From: Desulfovibrio psychrotolerans
Lineage (GTDB): Bacteria; Desulfobacterota; Desulfovibrionia; Desulfovibrionales; Desulfovibrionaceae
Reading direction: 5' to 3'
Length of the DNA stretch: 64,000 nt
Assembly: GCF_013340305.1 (NCBI RefSeq)
Contig: NZ_BLVP01000035.1
Location: 124,001-188,000 of the forward strand
Below, one piece after another: positions 1-8,305 of this stretch; within the stretch, counting starts at the first letter, position 1, and every line of letters starts with the position of its first letter. Made by a program: the position numbers and the translations under genes. The notes beneath the pieces are model-generated. The model worked only from the letters and a program-made list of their open reading frames with translations. It was not told where the DNA came from and made no database searches.

Positions 1-16
1 CAGGGTCTGACGGAGT

Positions 17-73
17 CAGCCGGGGGCTGCCTGTTCAGCCGGGGTCTGCCCGTTCTGTCGGGGGCTGCCGGGA
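17..73. repeat. Degenerate tandem repeat, about 19-bp period, 3 units
   Basis: Three consecutive GC-rich units begin at 17, 36 and 55, each reading approximately cagccgggggctgcctgtt. No coding function is apparent. Similar short arrays with other periods occur in several intergenic regions of this window. Confidence 0.6.
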
Positions 74-120
74 TTATCAGGTTCGGGTATTCTCTGGAAA
101 CGTCTCTCTCGTCAGGTAAT

Positions 121-210
121 CCTGAGCAATCCTGAGCAATCCTGAGCAATCGCGGGCATTGCCGGGCAATAACGGGGAATACCGGGGAACGCCGGGTAAT
201 GCTGAACATA
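121..210. repeat. Tandem repeat, 10-bp period, about 9 units
   Basis: Three perfect copies of cctgagcaat (121-150) are followed by about six diverged units of the same 10-bp period, such as gccgggcaat, aacggggaat and gccgggtaat. The 10-bp period is close to one helical turn and is not a multiple of three, which argues against coding. Confidence 0.75.
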
Positions 211-828
211 CCGGGCATAGCCGTATCCCATGGTCCATCCCGCCTGCCCGCTCAGGCATCCGCATATACGGGTATGGTGCGCCGTGCTCATATACGTGTT
301 TTCCGCCCACGGTACAACCTTCCCCGTGCCGGATAATCCCCTGCCGCCGCATCATGCCCGCGCTCTGCCTGCACCGCCACCTCCAAGGCACTCACCCTCA
401 CCAATTGTCTGCCCATACGCCTTACAAGAAGCTCTCCCAAAACTCTCCAAGACACTCTCCAAAATGCCCCCAGAAACCTCTCAGAACACCTTTCAAGACA
501 CCTTCCAAGATACCTTTCAATATGCCTTTCGGGATACCCCCCGGCGGTGTCAGCCCCCGCATCTCAGGCCCAGTGCCGTGCGGGCAGCCGAAAACCGCTC
601 TCGACTACCGTTTGCCTTAGTGCTATACAGCGCGGAAAATAAAAGGAAGTGGCTTCGCAGGTTTCTTTCTTTTGTTCCGCCCGGTTTTGATCGCGTCGGT
701 CTGAACCATTCCCCCACGGGCGGTTTTTTGTCATCAAACGGCGGCATGGCATGCCGTCCCTTCCGTGAGCCGAGCGGAAAGGATGCCCGCCGCCGAGAAG
801 TATCGGCATACGCAGAAGGACGGCGTTC
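211..828. other. Non-coding GC-rich stretch with a 12-bp repeat at 488-535
   Basis: No gene could be supported here. Long open frames exist on both strands, but they have Pro/Arg/His-rich composition and no recognisable family. At 488-535 four 12-bp units (acctttcaagac, accttccaagat, acctttcaatat, gcctttcgggat) form a degenerate array. The end of the stretch carries the ribosome binding site of the small gene at 829. Confidence 0.5.
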
Positions 829-1008
829 GTGGAGAAACTCCAGAAAGAAGCCTTGCAGGTTACCAAGGAAATTGTCGTGAAGTTCATTGAAACGGGCCGG
901 GTATCGCCCCAGAACATCACGGAAATATTCCCCGCCGTGTACGAGGTCATTCTGAACACCATCGAGGGCGGCTACACGCCTGCCCCTGCGGAAGAAGAAG
1001 CACAGTAG
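829..1008 (+). CDS. Small conserved-looking protein upstream of ubiE
   Basis: A 59-residue protein begins at a GTG codon and is preceded by AAGGA at 816-820, eight bases upstream. It starts VEKLQKEALQ, is predicted to be mainly helical, and ends in an acidic tail rich in Glu and Ala. The N-terminal half, with a Lys/Glu helix followed by a SPQNITEIFPAVYEVI-type segment, loosely resembles the N-terminal helices of MucR/Ros-type regulators, but the zinc-finger part is missing, so no function is assigned. It lies 13 bp before ubiE in the same direction and is probably cotranscribed. Support is the binding site, composition and spacing, not a family match. Confidence 0.6.
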   Translation: MEKLQKEALQVTKEIVVKFIETGRVSPQNITEIFPAVYEVILNTIEGGYTPAPAEEEAQ

Positions 1009-1021
1009 GCGCACGGCTCCC

Positions 1022-1801
1022 ATGCAGCATACCGCACCCCAGTCCGGCACAGCCGCCGGAGCACCACAGTATACTCCCGCCTCGGCATACACGGAACATG
1101 CGCGCCACGCGGAGCAGGTGTCCGGCATGTTCGGGCGCATTGCCCGCTGGTACGATTTCCTGAACCACCTGCTCAGCGGGGGCATGGATTATTACTGGCG
1201 GCAGCAGCTCGTACGGCAGCTTCTCCCCGGTCCCACGGGCAGGGTGCTGGATCTTGCGGCAGGCACCATGGATGTCTCGCTGGAAATTTTGCGCCAGCAT
1301 CCGGGCGTCACCGTGCCCGCACTGGACTACTGCCACCCCATGCTGGCGGCGGGAACGGGCAAGATAGCCAGAAAAGGGCGCAGCACCCGCATCATGCCCG
1401 TGCAGGCAGACGGGCGCGCGCTCCCGCTGCCGGACGCCAGCGTAGACTGCGCCACCATCGCCTTCGGCATACGCAACATCGTGCCCAGGGAAGATGCCCT
1501 CCGGGAACTGCACCGCGTGCTTGTGCCCGGCGGCAGGCTGTGCATACTGGAGTTCGGCACCGGCAAGCACCCGGTGTGGATGGGATTGTACAACTGGTAC
1601 CTGAACAGCGTCCTGCCGGGCATAGGCAAGATCATTTCCGGCGACGACGGTGCCTACAAGTACCTTGCGGACACCATCATGGCCTTTCCCACAGCGGACG
1701 AACTGGTGCAGGAAATGATGGACGCGGGCTTTTACCGCGCCTTCTACAAGCCCATGACATCCGGCATCGTGTACCTGCACGTGGCGGAAAAACGGGGCTA
1801 G
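1022..1801 (+). CDS. ubiE: Demethylmenaquinone methyltransferase
   Basis: This 259-residue class I SAM methyltransferase performs the last C-methylation of menaquinone (MenG/UbiE). Two family signatures are visible: YDFLNHLLSGGMDYYW near residue 45 and TIAFGIRNI near residue 147. The SAM loop reads LDLAAGTMDVS near residue 77, a slight departure from the usual glycine-rich form. The first 35 residues form an Ala/Thr/His-rich extension of unclear role, so translation might start further inside. Nearby mqnB and a polyprenyl diphosphate synthase on the same strand support a role in quinone rather than other methylation. Confidence 0.93.
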   Translation: MQHTAPQSGTAAGAPQYTPASAYTEHARHAEQVSGMFGRIARWYDFLNHLLSGGMDYYWRQQLVRQLLPGPTGRVLDLAAGTMDVSLEILRQHPGVTVPALDYCHPMLAAGTGKIARKGRSTRIMPVQADGRALPLPDASVDCATIAFGIRNIVPREDALRELHRVLVPGGRLCILEFGTGKHPVWMGLYNWYLNSVLPGIGKIISGDDGAYKYLADTIMAFPTADELVQEMMDAGFYRAFYKPMTSGIVYLHVAEKRG

Positions 1802-1808
1802 AGACTGT

Positions 1809-2006
1809 TTACCCCCGGGCCAGCCACACCAGCAGCACCCCTGCACCTATGGCGGCAAGGCCCATGATACGCAGAGAAGGAGCACCGCGCCGGGCAAGGG
1901 TGGCAAGCACGGCGGGCAGTTTTTCGGCAAAAAGGGCATAGGGCAACCCTTCCAGAACAAGCGCAAGCCCCAGCGCGGTAACAAAAAGATTCCAGTCCAT
2001 GTGCAT
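1809..2006 (-). CDS. DUF2065 family small membrane protein
   Basis: A roughly 65-residue hydrophobic protein runs opposite to its neighbours, with its stop 8 bp from the end of ubiE. The segment FVTALGLALVLEGLPYALF and the C-terminal IMGLAAIGAGVLLVWLARG are two membrane spans typical of DUF2065 (YjeT-like) proteins, which are 60-65 residues long. The open frame extends to 2036; starts at 2012 (GTG), 2006 or 2000 fit family length better, and a GGAGG lies just upstream of them. The function of the family is unknown. Confidence 0.75.
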   Translation of the reverse strand: MHMDWNLFVTALGLALVLEGLPYALFAEKLPAVLATLARRGAPSLRIMGLAAIGAGVLLVWLARG

Positions 2007-2065
2007 GGGCACGTTGTTCCACAGCCTCCGGAACATGTCCAGCCCGCAGCACAGGCGAGGACACC

Positions 2066-3379
2066 ATGATAATGTTTGAACAGCTTGCGGAAAAAAAGGC
2101 CCCTGTCGCAGTCATCGGCCTCGGTTACGTAGGCCTGCCCCTCGCGGTGGCCCTGTCCGACCATTTCGAAACCATAGGCTTCGACATCTCCGCCTCCCGC
2201 GTGGCGGAACTGAACGGCGGGCACGACCGCACAGGCGAAGTGGAAGACTCCCGCCTTGCCCTCAGCAAGGCCGCCTTCACCACAGACCCGGCGCAACTGG
2301 CCCGCGCGGGTGTTATCATCGTGGCCGTGCCCACGCCCATAGATTCCCACCGCAACCCGGACCTCACCCCCGTGCTCCTGGCATCGGAAACCGTGGGCCG
2401 TCACATGTCGCGCGGCTGCATCGTGGTCTATGAATCCACCGTCTACCCCGGCCTGACCGAAGAAGAATGCGTGCCCGTGCTGGAACGCTGCTCCGGCCTG
2501 CGCTTCGGGGCCGACTTCACCGTGGGCTACTCGCCGGAACGCATCAACCCCGGCGACAAGGTCCATACGCTGGAATCCATCGTCAAGGTGGTGGCAGGCT
2601 CCGATGCACGCACGCTGGACATACTGGACCGCCTCTACGCCTCGGTGGTCAGGGCGGGCGTCCACCGCGCCAGCTCCATCCGCGTGGCAGAGGCCGCCAA
2701 GGTCATAGAAAACACCCAGCGCGACCTGAACATCGCCCTCATGAACGAACTGGCCGTCATCTTCGACAAGCTGGGCATCGACACGCTGGAGGTTCTGGAG
2801 GCGGCGGGCACCAAATGGAATTTCCTGCCCTTCCGTCCCGGTCTGGTGGGCGGGCACTGCATCGGCGTAGACCCCTACTACCTCACCTTCAAGGCAGAGG
2901 CCATCGGCTACAACCCGCAGGTCATCCTTGCGGGCCGCCGCATCAACGACGGCATGGCCAAGTTCGTGGCAGAAAGCTGCGTCAAGCAGCTCATCCGGCG
3001 CAACCGTCTCATTCAGGGCGCGCGCGTGGGTGTACTGGGCTTCACCTTCAAGGAAAACGTGCCGGACCTGCGCAACACCAAGGTCATTGATCTGGTGAAC
3101 GAACTGCGCGACTACGGCGTGAACGTGCTGGTGCACGACCCCGTGGCAGACGCCGAAGAAGCCCGGCACGAATACGGGCTGGAGCTTTCGCCCCTCAGCG
3201 ATTTCACCGGGCTGGATGCCCTCATCCTCGCTGTGGCGCACGATGTGTACCGGGCCATGGACCCCGTGCAGCTCAAGACATGGTTCACAGACCCCCAGTC
3301 CCCTCTGTTGCTGGACATCAAAGGCATGTTCCCGCCGCAATCCGTGCGCGACGCGGGTTTCTGCCTCTGGAGGCTGTAG
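2066..3379 (+). CDS. Nucleotide-sugar dehydrogenase (UDP-HexNAc 6-dehydrogenase type)
   Basis: This 437-residue NAD-dependent enzyme oxidises C6 of a UDP-sugar to the uronate in two steps. The Rossmann motif VIGLGYVGLPLA lies at residues 15-26, and the catalytic cysteine is in GLVGGHCIGVDPYYL near residue 260. The lysine-containing GFTFKENVPDLRNTK segment is near residue 325. The form of the cysteine motif matches the WbpO/TviB branch (UDP-N-acetylgalactosamine or glucosamine dehydrogenase) better than UDP-glucose dehydrogenase, but substrate cannot be fixed from sequence. GAGG lies five bases before the ATG. No other polysaccharide gene is adjacent, so the pathway is open. Confidence 0.88.
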   Translation: MIMFEQLAEKKAPVAVIGLGYVGLPLAVALSDHFETIGFDISASRVAELNGGHDRTGEVEDSRLALSKAAFTTDPAQLARAGVIIVAVPTPIDSHRNPDLTPVLLASETVGRHMSRGCIVVYESTVYPGLTEEECVPVLERCSGLRFGADFTVGYSPERINPGDKVHTLESIVKVVAGSDARTLDILDRLYASVVRAGVHRASSIRVAEAAKVIENTQRDLNIALMNELAVIFDKLGIDTLEVLEAAGTKWNFLPFRPGLVGGHCIGVDPYYLTFKAEAIGYNPQVILAGRRINDGMAKFVAESCVKQLIRRNRLIQGARVGVLGFTFKENVPDLRNTKVIDLVNELRDYGVNVLVHDPVADAEEARHEYGLELSPLSDFTGLDALILAVAHDVYRAMDPVQLKTWFTDPQSPLLLDIKGMFPPQSVRDAGFCLWRL

Positions 3380-3382
3380 GCC

Positions 3383-3634
3383 ATGCAGGATATCCCGGTC
3401 ATCAATTGCTGGGCCGATTGCTGAATAGGCTTCATGGAGGCGAGTTCGCGCCTTCGTGCAGCACAGCCGGGCGAGCGCATCATCGCGCAGGCACGGCAGG
3501 AAGACCGGCAGCGTCTGGGCCGCATCGCCAAGGTGCGCGACGCGGCCATCGTGGAGGCACACATCCTCCCCGCGGGCAGCGTCTGCGGGCAGAATGGTGA
3601 ACTGGTGAACTTTGTTCTGGAAAAACGCGCATGA
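3383..3634 (+). CDS. Candidate selenocysteine-containing TusA/SirA-like protein (in-frame TGA)
   Basis: A reading frame starts at ATG 3383, nine bases after a strong GGAGG (3369-3373). It meets TGA at 3422-3424 (codon 14) and then stays open to a TGA at 3632-3634 that overlaps the mqnB ATG as ATGA. Read with selenocysteine (U), it is 83 residues beginning MQDIPVINCWADCUIGFMEA. The layout fits TusA: short strand, Cys motif, helix, PGE, and a final FVLEK strand; the U takes the place of the first Pro of the TusA CPxP motif. A hairpin with SECIS-like geometry follows the TGA. Alternatives are a pseudogene with a nonsense TGA, or a shorter 66-residue product from ATG 3434, which has no convincing binding site. 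Selenoprotein status is an inference. Confidence 0.6.
3436..3455 (+). promoter_or_regulatory. Candidate bacterial SECIS hairpin
   Basis: Eleven bases after the in-frame TGA, a 7-bp stem (3436-3442 with 3449-3455, one G-T pair) closes a six-base loop AGTTCG. The spacing and a G in the first two loop positions fit the known rules for bacterial SECIS elements recognised by SelB. The hairpin lies inside the coding sequence, as in formate dehydrogenase genes. Confidence 0.5.
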
Positions 3635-4473
3635 CACTGCTGCTCGCCACTGCCACGCAAAAGGAAATGAAGGCCGTCCTCAAAGGCTTTAACGGACGCG
3701 GACGCGTCGGCTGCCAGTTACCCGTGCAAGGACAGTGGTGCGAATCGCCCATAAACGAGCACCTGTGCCTGCTCGCCGTAACGGGAGTGGGGCCGCTCAA
3801 TGCCTCATTCACGCTGGGGCGCATTCTCGGAGAATGTTTCGGCGTCACCGGCGTCATCAATCTGGGCGTGGCAGGCAGTTTCGATACCGCCATCCTGCCT
3901 CTGGGCACTGCCGTGCTGGCGGACAGGGAAATCTGGCCGGAATACGGCCTGCGTGCCAATCATACCGGACGATGCGGCACCGTGGCAGAGGCACCCTGTA
4001 TCACCGGCACCGCCGGCACCTCCTCCCCCTGCGGCACCTCATGTTCCGATGGAGACGGTGCCCCCCCGTGGCTCGATGTGAACCCGCGCGGCATCGCCTT
4101 TCCCCTGTGGGAATCCGGCGATGAAGAAGATGCTCCGCCTGCCCGCACCGTGTGGGACCGCGTGGACCTTGCCCCCCATGCAGACATCGCCCGCATGGGC
4201 CTGAACAGACCCGCCGCCGCGTGCGCACCCAGCATCACCGTGGCGGGCGTAAGTGCCACCCCGCAGCGCGCCGCCGACCTGCACCGTACCTACGGCGCGC
4301 TCACGGAGAATATGGAAGGCTTTGCCCTTGCGCTGGGCTGCCTGCAGGCGGGCATACCGTTCGTGGAACTGCGCACCGTCTCCAATGTGGTGGGGTCGCG
4401 CGCGCCGGAAGACTGGAAGCTGGATGAAGCCCTTGCCGCACTGGGCGCAGCGGCACGGTCCCTTTTCATATAA
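3631..4473 (+). CDS. mqnB: Futalosine hydrolase
   Basis: This 280-residue nucleoside phosphorylase-fold enzyme removes the base from futalosine (or aminodeoxyfutalosine) in the alternative menaquinone pathway. It starts MTLLLATATQKEM, has GVAGSFDT near residue 90, and ends with TENMEGFALALG and the RTVSNVVGSRAPEDW segment typical of MqnB. It is longer than usual (about 220-230 residues): a Gly/Ser/Cys- and acid-rich insert occupies roughly residues 112-185. The start overlaps the preceding TusA-like gene (ATGA), indicating translational coupling. The pathway's other steps are not in this window. Confidence 0.85.
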   Translation: MTLLLATATQKEMKAVLKGFNGRGRVGCQLPVQGQWCESPINEHLCLLAVTGVGPLNASFTLGRILGECFGVTGVINLGVAGSFDTAILPLGTAVLADREIWPEYGLRANHTGRCGTVAEAPCITGTAGTSSPCGTSCSDGDGAPPWLDVNPRGIAFPLWESGDEEDAPPARTVWDRVDLAPHADIARMGLNRPAAACAPSITVAGVSATPQRAADLHRTYGALTENMEGFALALGCLQAGIPFVELRTVSNVVGSRAPEDWKLDEALAALGAAARSLFI

Positions 4474-4512
4474 GCTGTAGCCCTGAACCCAACCAACGGG
4501 AACCATACCGTC

Positions 4513-5481
4513 ATGCGAGAACTCATAGCCTATCTTTCTGCGGAACAGCCGCGCATAAACGCCACTCTGGAGCGTGAAACCGCCGGTCTCAACCCGCTGG
4601 TGCAGCCCGTGGTGGCCCATGTGCTGGAAGCGGGCGGCAAGCGTCTGCGTCCCCTGCTCACCCTGCTCACAGCCCGCGCGCTGGGCTATGCAGGCGATGA
4701 TGTCTACCCCCTCGCCTGTTCGGTGGAACTGCTCCACTCCGCCACGCTCCTGCATGACGACATCATAGACGATGCCGACCTGCGGCGCGGCACCCCTGCC
4801 GCCCATACCATGTTCGGCAACACCAAAACAGTGCTCGCGGGCGATGCGCTGCTGGCACTTGCCAACGCCATCGTTGCCCGCTACGGCAATCCGCGCCTCA
4901 CGGCCTGCATTTCGGAAGCCATTGTGGAAACCGTTACCGGCGAAATCGCAGAAATTGCCTACCTGCGCAGCACGGGACACCCGCAGCAGACCTACATCGA
5001 CATCATCAAGGGCAAAACCGCCTACCTTATTCAGGCCTCCTGCCGACTGGGCGCGCTCATCGCCGGTGCGGACAAAACGCAGGAAGAGGCCGCCGCCCTC
5101 TTCGGCATGCACCTCGGCATCGCCTTCCAGATAGTGGACGATGCGCTGGACTTCGCCCCTTCCGCCAAAGACATCGGCAAACCCGTTGCCGGAGACCTGC
5201 GCGAAGGCAAACTCACCCCCCCCCTGCTCATGTATCTCGAAAACCTCACCGGCGACGCGCACAAATCATTTGTGCAAAAATTCGAAACTGGTATGTTTAC
5301 AGAAGCGGAGGTGCTGGCTGTTGCCGCCGCCATCCGCGAGCAGGGTCTGGACGCGCGCACCCGCACGCTGGCGGAAGACTATCTCGCCACCGCCCGCACG
5401 GCACTGAACGCCCTGCCGGACTGCGCAGAACGCACGGTGCTCGCCCAGACCATGGAGTATGTACGAAGCAGGTCCCATTAA
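4513..5481 (+). CDS. ispB: Polyprenyl diphosphate synthase
   Basis: This 322-residue trans-prenyltransferase extends farnesyl diphosphate with isopentenyl units to make the menaquinone side chain. The first Asp-rich motif is LLHDDIIDDADLRRG (about residues 78-92) and the second is FQIVDDALDF near residue 211. GGKRLRP near residue 41 binds diphosphate. The gene follows mqnB by 39 bp. Chain length cannot be read from the sequence; octaprenyl or heptaprenyl synthase are both possible. Confidence 0.9.
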   Translation: MRELIAYLSAEQPRINATLERETAGLNPLVQPVVAHVLEAGGKRLRPLLTLLTARALGYAGDDVYPLACSVELLHSATLLHDDIIDDADLRRGTPAAHTMFGNTKTVLAGDALLALANAIVARYGNPRLTACISEAIVETVTGEIAEIAYLRSTGHPQQTYIDIIKGKTAYLIQASCRLGALIAGADKTQEEAAALFGMHLGIAFQIVDDALDFAPSAKDIGKPVAGDLREGKLTPPLLMYLENLTGDAHKSFVQKFETGMFTEAEVLAVAAAIREQGLDARTRTLAEDYLATARTALNALPDCAERTVLAQTMEYVRSRSH

Positions 5482-5660
5482 CGGCACACCCGCACCACGC
5501 TTCCGGCATGCTGGCACCGGCCCTTTTTCCATGCGGGGTAAAAGGGCACTTCTGCCCCGGTTCCTTCCCGGCGCGGCAGAAACCGACATGGCAGGCGGGC
5601 TATGCCCATGAAACGAAATTTCATAATGAATTCGCACTGACATGAGCGGGGGGAGGCGGC

Positions 5661-8189
5661 ATGCGCAGCGGGAAAGAGGAAAAAATGCACAGGCAACTCG
5701 CCGATGTAACGCCGGAAGCTCTTGCAAAATGCCTTGCCCTCACCTTTCCTCCCGCCATGGTGCAGCTGGTGCAGGAGCTTGTGGCCCCTGTTCCCGCCTT
5801 CGACACCATCGCCCGCATCATCCAGAGCGACCCCGTCCTCTCCGCCACCGTGCTCACGCTGGTCAATTCGCCCTATTACGGGCTGAGCGCCAAGGTCACC
5901 AATCTGGAACGCGCCGCCGTGGTGCTCGGCACGCGTGAGATTCTGAAAATAGCCCTGTCCATTTCCTTCCAGCACAACACCTCGCGGGCCATCAAGCGCA
6001 ACCGGGAATCCCTGTTCGCAGACTGGCGCCTCTCCGTATGGTCCGCCATCGCGGCAGAGCACATTGCCCAGCGCACCGCGCCCAAGGAAGCCCATCTGGC
6101 CTATCTGGGCTCGCTCCTCAAAGACCTTTCCCTGTTCATGTACCTGTGCCTTGAACAGGGCGACGACATGCCGGACGGCAACGCCTGCTTCCTGTGGCTG
6201 GAGGATAACCAGCTGGAGCTGGAACGCCAGCGCTGGGGCGAAACCCATGCCGACCTTTCCCGCACGCTGCTCAGCCAGTGGGGCCTGCCTGAATCCATTC
6301 TGGACGGCATAGCCAACCACCATAATCTGCTGGAGATAGAGGCCCACCAGCCCCTCACCCAGTGCATCATCCTCGCCACGCGCTGGGCGGAACTGCAGCA
6401 CGGGCCGGACCTCAACCCCGGCACCATCATCCAGTTCGAACTGCAAATGCGCTCGCTGCTCAAGCTGGAAGACGCCCAGCTCGAATCCCTGCGTGACGAA
6501 TGCACCCAGCGTTTCGAATCGCTGCTCAACCTGCTGGGCATACAGAATGCCACGCCGGACAACCGCTTCTACGCCCAGTCGCTCCAGTCCATGCAAAGCT
6601 TCTACTTCCACGCCATGGAAATAAGCCACACCACCACAGGCGTGGAGGGCATCGCCAGAATCATCAGCCGCCACCTGCGCTGGAAGTGGGGGCTGGAAAA
6701 GGCCCAGCTCGCCCTGCGCACCATAGAGGGCGGCGGGTTCACCCTGTTCACCATCTCCCCGGAGGGCACGGAAGCAACAGGAACGGAATCCCCCTCCATC
6801 GCCAAACTGCCATGGAAGGTGCGGGGAGAAGCCCTCACCCTCGGCCCGCAAAAGGCCCCGTACGGAGAACTGCGCTTCCAGCCTTCCGGCAAGGCAGACC
6901 CGGCTGCGGGCCAGCAGCTGCGCATCTATTCGCGCTTCATGACCACCGCCCTCGCCACCTATTACAATGAACAGGCGGTGGTGCTTACCAAGGCGCAAAC
7001 CCTGCAATCGCTGCCCGTGGGCGTGGCTCTGGTGGACCTCAAAGGCACCATTCTGGACGCCAACCAGCGGTTTCTGTCCTTCCAGAGGCTGGAATCCGTC
7101 CCGGCGGGCACCAACGTGGCAGACCTGCTCAAAGACACGCTGAGCATCCACTTCGCGCCGCTGCTCACCAACCTGCTTGCAGAGGCAGACCGCCCCTCCA
7201 TCAGCCAGCTGTTCTGTTCCGTGGCCCTGCGGGAAGCCGCCAAAACCCCGTGCCTGTACCTTTCCGTGCACCGGCACGACTCAGGCGGCTCCAACACCCT
7301 GCTCGTGCTGCTGGAAGACGTCACGGAAATCTCGGCCATGGAGATGCAGGCCCTGCAGCAGCGGGATTTTCTGGAACGCCTCGTCAGTTCCATGCAGGAA
7401 TTCATCGCCACCGTGGACCTTACAGGCACCATCCTGTGGACAGCCCCTGCATCCGGGCACATGCAGGGCAAAAACCTCTTTACCGTCACCCGGCCTGCGG
7501 GCCGTTTCTCCGGCCAGTGGACTCCCGCCTTCCTCGAGGGAGCACCCGCCCCCGCCGTTCCCGTGGAAGTCACGCTGGCAGACGGCACCCAGCCCCCGCT
7601 GCAACTGGAGCTCATCTTTTCTCCCCTGCTCAGCGCCACATCGGGCACCACCTATCTTGTGGTCGGCAGAGACCTCACCGTCATCCGCAGGCTGGAAGAC
7701 AAAATCCGCCAACAGGCCATGTTCGACGGCCTGACCGGGCTGTTCAACTATTCCCAGTTCAACGCCGTGCTCGGCCGCGAGGTGGAGCGCAGCGCACGCA
7801 CCGGACGCGGCATGGGTCTGGTCTTTTTCGATCTGGACGGCTTCAAGAAGGTGAACGATACCTACGGGCATCAGGCCGGAGACAAGCTGCTCAAGCTCAT
7901 TGCCAAGGGCGTGCTGCTAAGCGTGCGCAAGGGCATGGATTTCCCCTGCCGCTACGGCGGTGACGAATTCGCCGTGGTGGTCACGGAAGTGAACCGCCCC
8001 ACGCTGGAAGCCCTGTGCGAACGCCTGCACGCCGCCGTGCGCAAACACTGTCAGGGCACGGTATCTCTGAGCATGGGCGTTGCGCAGCTCAGGCAGGGCG
8101 AAACAGCCGAACAGCTGCTCCAGCGCGTGGACCGCGCCAGCTATCAGGCCAAAAATGCCGGCGGCGCGCAAACTGTCTGGGCGGAATAA
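5661..8189 (+). CDS. HDOD-PAS-GGDEF signalling protein (probable diguanylate cyclase)
   Basis: An 842-residue cytoplasmic protein. Residues about 25-240 form a HDOD domain with SDPVLSATVLTLVNSPYYG. A middle region with PAS-like segments (about 455-570 and 580-685) follows. The C-terminal GGDEF domain starts at DGLTGLFNYSQFN near residue 688 and has an intact active-site motif RYGGDEFAVV, so it should make cyclic di-GMP. The allosteric I-site position reads KGMD instead of RxxD, so product inhibition may be weak. GGAGG precedes ATG 5661; an ATG eight codons later also has a binding site. The gene appears monocistronic, with a terminator hairpin after it. Confidence 0.9.
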   Translation: MRSGKEEKMHRQLADVTPEALAKCLALTFPPAMVQLVQELVAPVPAFDTIARIIQSDPVLSATVLTLVNSPYYGLSAKVTNLERAAVVLGTREILKIALSISFQHNTSRAIKRNRESLFADWRLSVWSAIAAEHIAQRTAPKEAHLAYLGSLLKDLSLFMYLCLEQGDDMPDGNACFLWLEDNQLELERQRWGETHADLSRTLLSQWGLPESILDGIANHHNLLEIEAHQPLTQCIILATRWAELQHGPDLNPGTIIQFELQMRSLLKLEDAQLESLRDECTQRFESLLNLLGIQNATPDNRFYAQSLQSMQSFYFHAMEISHTTTGVEGIARIISRHLRWKWGLEKAQLALRTIEGGGFTLFTISPEGTEATGTESPSIAKLPWKVRGEALTLGPQKAPYGELRFQPSGKADPAAGQQLRIYSRFMTTALATYYNEQAVVLTKAQTLQSLPVGVALVDLKGTILDANQRFLSFQRLESVPAGTNVADLLKDTLSIHFAPLLTNLLAEADRPSISQLFCSVALREAAKTPCLYLSVHRHDSGGSNTLLVLLEDVTEISAMEMQALQQRDFLERLVSSMQEFIATVDLTGTILWTAPASGHMQGKNLFTVTRPAGRFSGQWTPAFLEGAPAPAVPVEVTLADGTQPPLQLELIFSPLLSATSGTTYLVVGRDLTVIRRLEDKIRQQAMFDGLTGLFNYSQFNAVLGREVERSARTGRGMGLVFFDLDGFKKVNDTYGHQAGDKLLKLIAKGVLLSVRKGMDFPCRYGGDEFAVVVTEVNRPTLEALCERLHAAVRKHCQGTVSLSMGVAQLRQGETAEQLLQRVDRASYQAKNAGGAQTVWAE

Positions 8190-8198
8190 CCCCCTCCT

Positions 8199-8227
8199 CG
8201 CGGCACCTCGGTGCCGCGCCGCATTTT
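8199..8227 (+). terminator. Terminator after the HDOD-GGDEF gene
   Basis: A perfect 8-bp GC-rich stem (8199-8206 with 8211-8218, loop CTCG) is followed by a short T run at 8224-8227. It lies 10 bp after the stop codon. Confidence 0.6.
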
Positions 8228-8305
8228 GGCCTTTCCAAACGCCGCAAATGCCAGTATGGAGTGCCCAACCCATAACCACAGCAACCCGTTTTTGAGGAGA
8301 AGTAC

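Noticed and set aside
121-210. CRISPR-like repeat array
   Set aside because: The units are 10 bp, contiguous and degenerate, with no spacers and no cas genes nearby.
230-880. 216-residue frame containing a Thr-Phe-Gln-Asp repeat
   Set aside because: The repeat is explained by 12-bp tandem DNA units; no binding site and no family support.
3434-3634. 66-residue reading of the TusA-like gene from an internal ATG
   Set aside because: No ribosome binding site precedes ATG 3434, and the frame upstream has a strong one with the matching start, so the TGA readthrough model is preferred.
1847-3637. 596-residue minus-strand open frame opposite the sugar dehydrogenase
   Set aside because: It is antisense to a well-supported gene in GC-rich DNA, has His/Ala/Val-rich composition and no family motif.
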